Positions 32,183 to 33,505 of a DNA stretch of 33,505 nt are shown piece by piece. The DNA is from Lachnospiraceae bacterium UBA3287. GTDB taxonomy: Bacteria > Bacillota > Clostridia > Lachnospirales > Lachnospiraceae. Both the position numbers and the translations under genes were made by a program. The stretch spans positions 1-33,505 of the forward strand of contig DETN01000104.1 in the NCBI GenBank assembly GCA_002362155.1. The letters run 5' to 3'. Numbering within the stretch: the first letter of the stretch is position 1; every line of letters starts with the position of its first letter. The notes under the pieces were generated by a model, which was not told where the DNA came from, made no database searches, and worked only from the letters and a program-made list of their open reading frames with translations.

Positions 32183-33097
32183 ATGAATAAAGACCCTTTC
32201 TATTCTTCTCTCTCGCAGGCCCTGGAAGCTCTCTACGGGCCGAAAATCGGGATCCTCTCCGGAAAAAGGATCTTCGGAGGCGACATCAATACTGCGGAAA
32301 GGCTGACCCTGTCAGACGGCAGCTTCCTTTTTATGAAATCCAACGCCCTTTCCGGGGAAGCCATGTTCAGGGCTGAGTTTGCCGGACTTACGGCTCTTCG
32401 CCGCATAGGAGCCCTGCCTGTTCCGGAGCCTCTGTGCTGCGGAAGGGACACAGACAGGGGAATCTCCTTCCTTCTTATGGAGTATGTTTCTCCCGCTCCC
32501 CGCAGAAAAGATTACTGGGAAGAGCTGGGAAGAGGACTGGCCCTCCTGCACAGGGCGGACACTTCCTTCCTGCATGAAGGAATCCCCGGCCCCCTTTACG
32601 GCTTTCCGGAAAATAACTTCATAGGCTCTTCTTCCCAGATCAATGCCTGGAAGGACAGCTGGAGCGGCTTTTTCGCCGCCTGCCGCCTGGAGCCCCAGAT
32701 CCGCATGGCTGCTTCTTCCCTTCCGGAAAGCGTCCTGCGCGCTTTCTCTGCTCTTCTGGAACGCCTGGACCGGTATCTGCCGGAACCTGATTTTCCTTCC
32801 CTCCTCCACGGGGATCTATGGAGCGGCAATGTTATGACGGGCCCGGATGGAAGAGCTGTGATCATGGACCCCGCTGCCTATGCAGGCTCTCTGGAAGCGG
32901 ACCTTGCCATGACGGCCCTCTTCGGCGGCTTTCCGGAAAGCTTCTATGCCTCCTACAGGGAAGTGACTCCCATCGATCCCTCCTACAGGGACAGGAAGGA
33001 TCTTTATAACCTCTATCACCTGCTGAATCACCTGAACCTCTTCGGGGAAGCCTACTACTACGATGTCCTGGCCGTTCTGAGAAAATACGCCCCCTGA
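32183..33097 (+). CDS. Fructosamine kinase family protein
   Basis: A 304-residue small-molecule kinase of the fructosamine/ketosamine-3-kinase fold. Motifs: DGSFLFMKSNAL (ATP-binding Lys), FLLMEYVSP (hinge), YGFPENNFIGSS, the catalytic SLLHGDLWSGNVMTGPDGRA (HGDLWxGN) and AVIMDPAAYAGSLEADLAM (Mg-binding D-P-A). Family members phosphorylate fructosamine-type adducts for deglycation. The ATG at 32183 (AAGGA five bases upstream) gives the usual family length; an in-frame ATG at 32147 has a stronger but possibly hairpin-covered ribosome site and would add 12 residues. It is divergent from the M50 unit and appears monocistronic. Confidence 0.9.
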   Translation: MNKDPFYSSLSQALEALYGPKIGILSGKRIFGGDINTAERLTLSDGSFLFMKSNALSGEAMFRAEFAGLTALRRIGALPVPEPLCCGRDTDRGISFLLMEYVSPAPRRKDYWEELGRGLALLHRADTSFLHEGIPGPLYGFPENNFIGSSSQINAWKDSWSGFFAACRLEPQIRMAASSLPESVLRAFSALLERLDRYLPEPDFPSLLHGDLWSGNVMTGPDGRAVIMDPAAYAGSLEADLAMTALFGGFPESFYASYREVTPIDPSYRDRKDLYNLYHLLNHLNLFGEAYYYDVLAVLRKYAP

Positions 33098-33226
33098 AGG
33101 GGCGGCGGCCGGATGAGAGGACAGGAGACCTGAAAAGAGGCATGACCTCAGAAAAACATAAACATCATCAGAAGCAGAACCCGGAAAGATACTTAAAACA
33201 GGAGGAAACCGGACCGGCTAAATCAA

Positions 33227-33265
33227 AAAGACCGTGGGGAGCGTCCGCTCCCCACGGTCTTTCAG
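33227..33265. terminator. Bidirectional intrinsic terminator
   Basis: AAAGACCGTGGGGAGCG and CGCTCCCCACGGTCTTT form a perfect stem with a tiny loop, preceded by A5 and ending in T3. It separates the fructosamine kinase-like gene from the convergent sugar kinase and can serve both. The ~130 bp before it hold nothing I can support. Confidence 0.88.
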
Positions 33266-33295
33266 GTTATGACTGAAGATCTAGTAACTTCTTGA

Positions 33296-33505
33296 TTATC
33301 TCTTTACTCTTGCGCCTGCGCCGCCCATGATGGCTTCTACCTCAGAGCAGGTAGCCATGGAGGTGTCGCCGGGTGTGGTCATGGCCAGAGCGCCGTGGGC
33401 TGCACCATAGTTGACAGCCTTTGCAGGATCGCCTGTGGTCATGAGGCCGTAAACAAGGCCGGATGCGAAGGAGTCGCCGCCGCCGACACGGTCCATGATC
33501 TCCAG
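33296..33505 (-). CDS. PfkB family sugar kinase, C-terminal fragment (2-keto-3-deoxygluconate kinase-like)
   Basis: The last 69 residues of a ribokinase/PfkB-type kinase; the rest lies beyond the right edge. The second PfkB signature is present as DRVGGGDSFASGLVYGL, with the catalytic-base Asp in GGGDSF. The following sequence, ending AAHGALAMTTPGDTSMATCSEVEAIM and a basic RVKR terminus, closely resembles 2-keto-3-deoxygluconate kinases (KdgK) of Firmicutes, which act in hexuronate breakdown. Substrate assignment from this fragment alone is tentative. A strong terminator follows the stop codon. Confidence 0.85.
   Translation of the reverse strand: MEIMDRVGGGDSFASGLVYGLMTTGDPAKAVNYGAAHGALAMTTPGDTSMATCSEVEAIMGGAGARVKR

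Noticed and set aside
33142..33276. Possible 44-residue hydrophilic, His/Lys-rich ORF on the plus strand
   Set aside because: It lacks a well-spaced ribosome site and runs straight through the perfect terminator hairpin at 33227-33265.

Overview
This 33.5 kb window looks like chromosome of a Gram-positive anaerobe of the Clostridia, most likely Lachnospiraceae. This is inferred from moderately high GC, strong AGGAGG-type ribosome binding sites, frequent TTG/GTG starts, families such as YesL/DUF624, DUF975, an XRE regulator with a membrane tail and an aldo/keto reductase-ferredoxin fusion, and a Gly-rich lipoprotein leader on the sugar-binding protein. Most genes lie on the minus strand. I see no rRNA, tRNA, CRISPR array, insertion sequence or prophage.

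Layout. (1) 16-3941, minus: a compact operon of an alpha/beta hydrolase, a MoxR AAA+ ATPase, a DUF58 protein and a DUF4129-type membrane protein. (2) 4117-12132, minus: an alpha-galactoside uptake and breakdown locus. It encodes a sugar-binding lipoprotein, two ABC permeases, a membrane-anchored protein of unknown function, a YesL protein, a GH36 alpha-galactosidase and an AraC regulator. Internal terminators split it into expression blocks, and no transporter ATPase is encoded. (3) 12581-17218: an aldo/keto reductase with a ferredoxin tail (plus), then a DUF975 membrane protein, a phosphoglucomutase and an unknown membrane protein (minus). (4) 17558-22353: an HD-domain protein, an XRE regulator, a Nudix hydrolase, a YdcF-like protein and a divergent trigger factor. 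(5) 22376-28364, minus: a GH13 alpha-glucosidase and the sbcC-sbcD nuclease pair. (6) 28502-31916, minus: a short-chain dehydrogenase, a short RpoD-like sigma factor, a small membrane protein and an M50 metallopeptidase interrupted by one in-frame TGA. (7) 32183-33505: a fructosamine-kinase-like protein (plus) and the 3' end of a PfkB sugar kinase (minus).

How they work together. Carbohydrate metabolism dominates: the transporter and alpha-galactosidase would import and split alpha-galactosides, GH13 would release glucose, phosphoglucomutase links glucose phosphates, and kinases occur at the right end. The observations most worth following are the M50 gene with its lone TGA next to a small membrane protein and a sigma factor; a perfect 20-bp palindrome upstream of a Nudix hydrolase whose Nudix box carries an insertion; the altered ribosome-docking loop of the trigger factor; and the unknown anchored protein translationally coupled to YesL. 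I did not find a clearly novel multi-gene system that I could defend outright.
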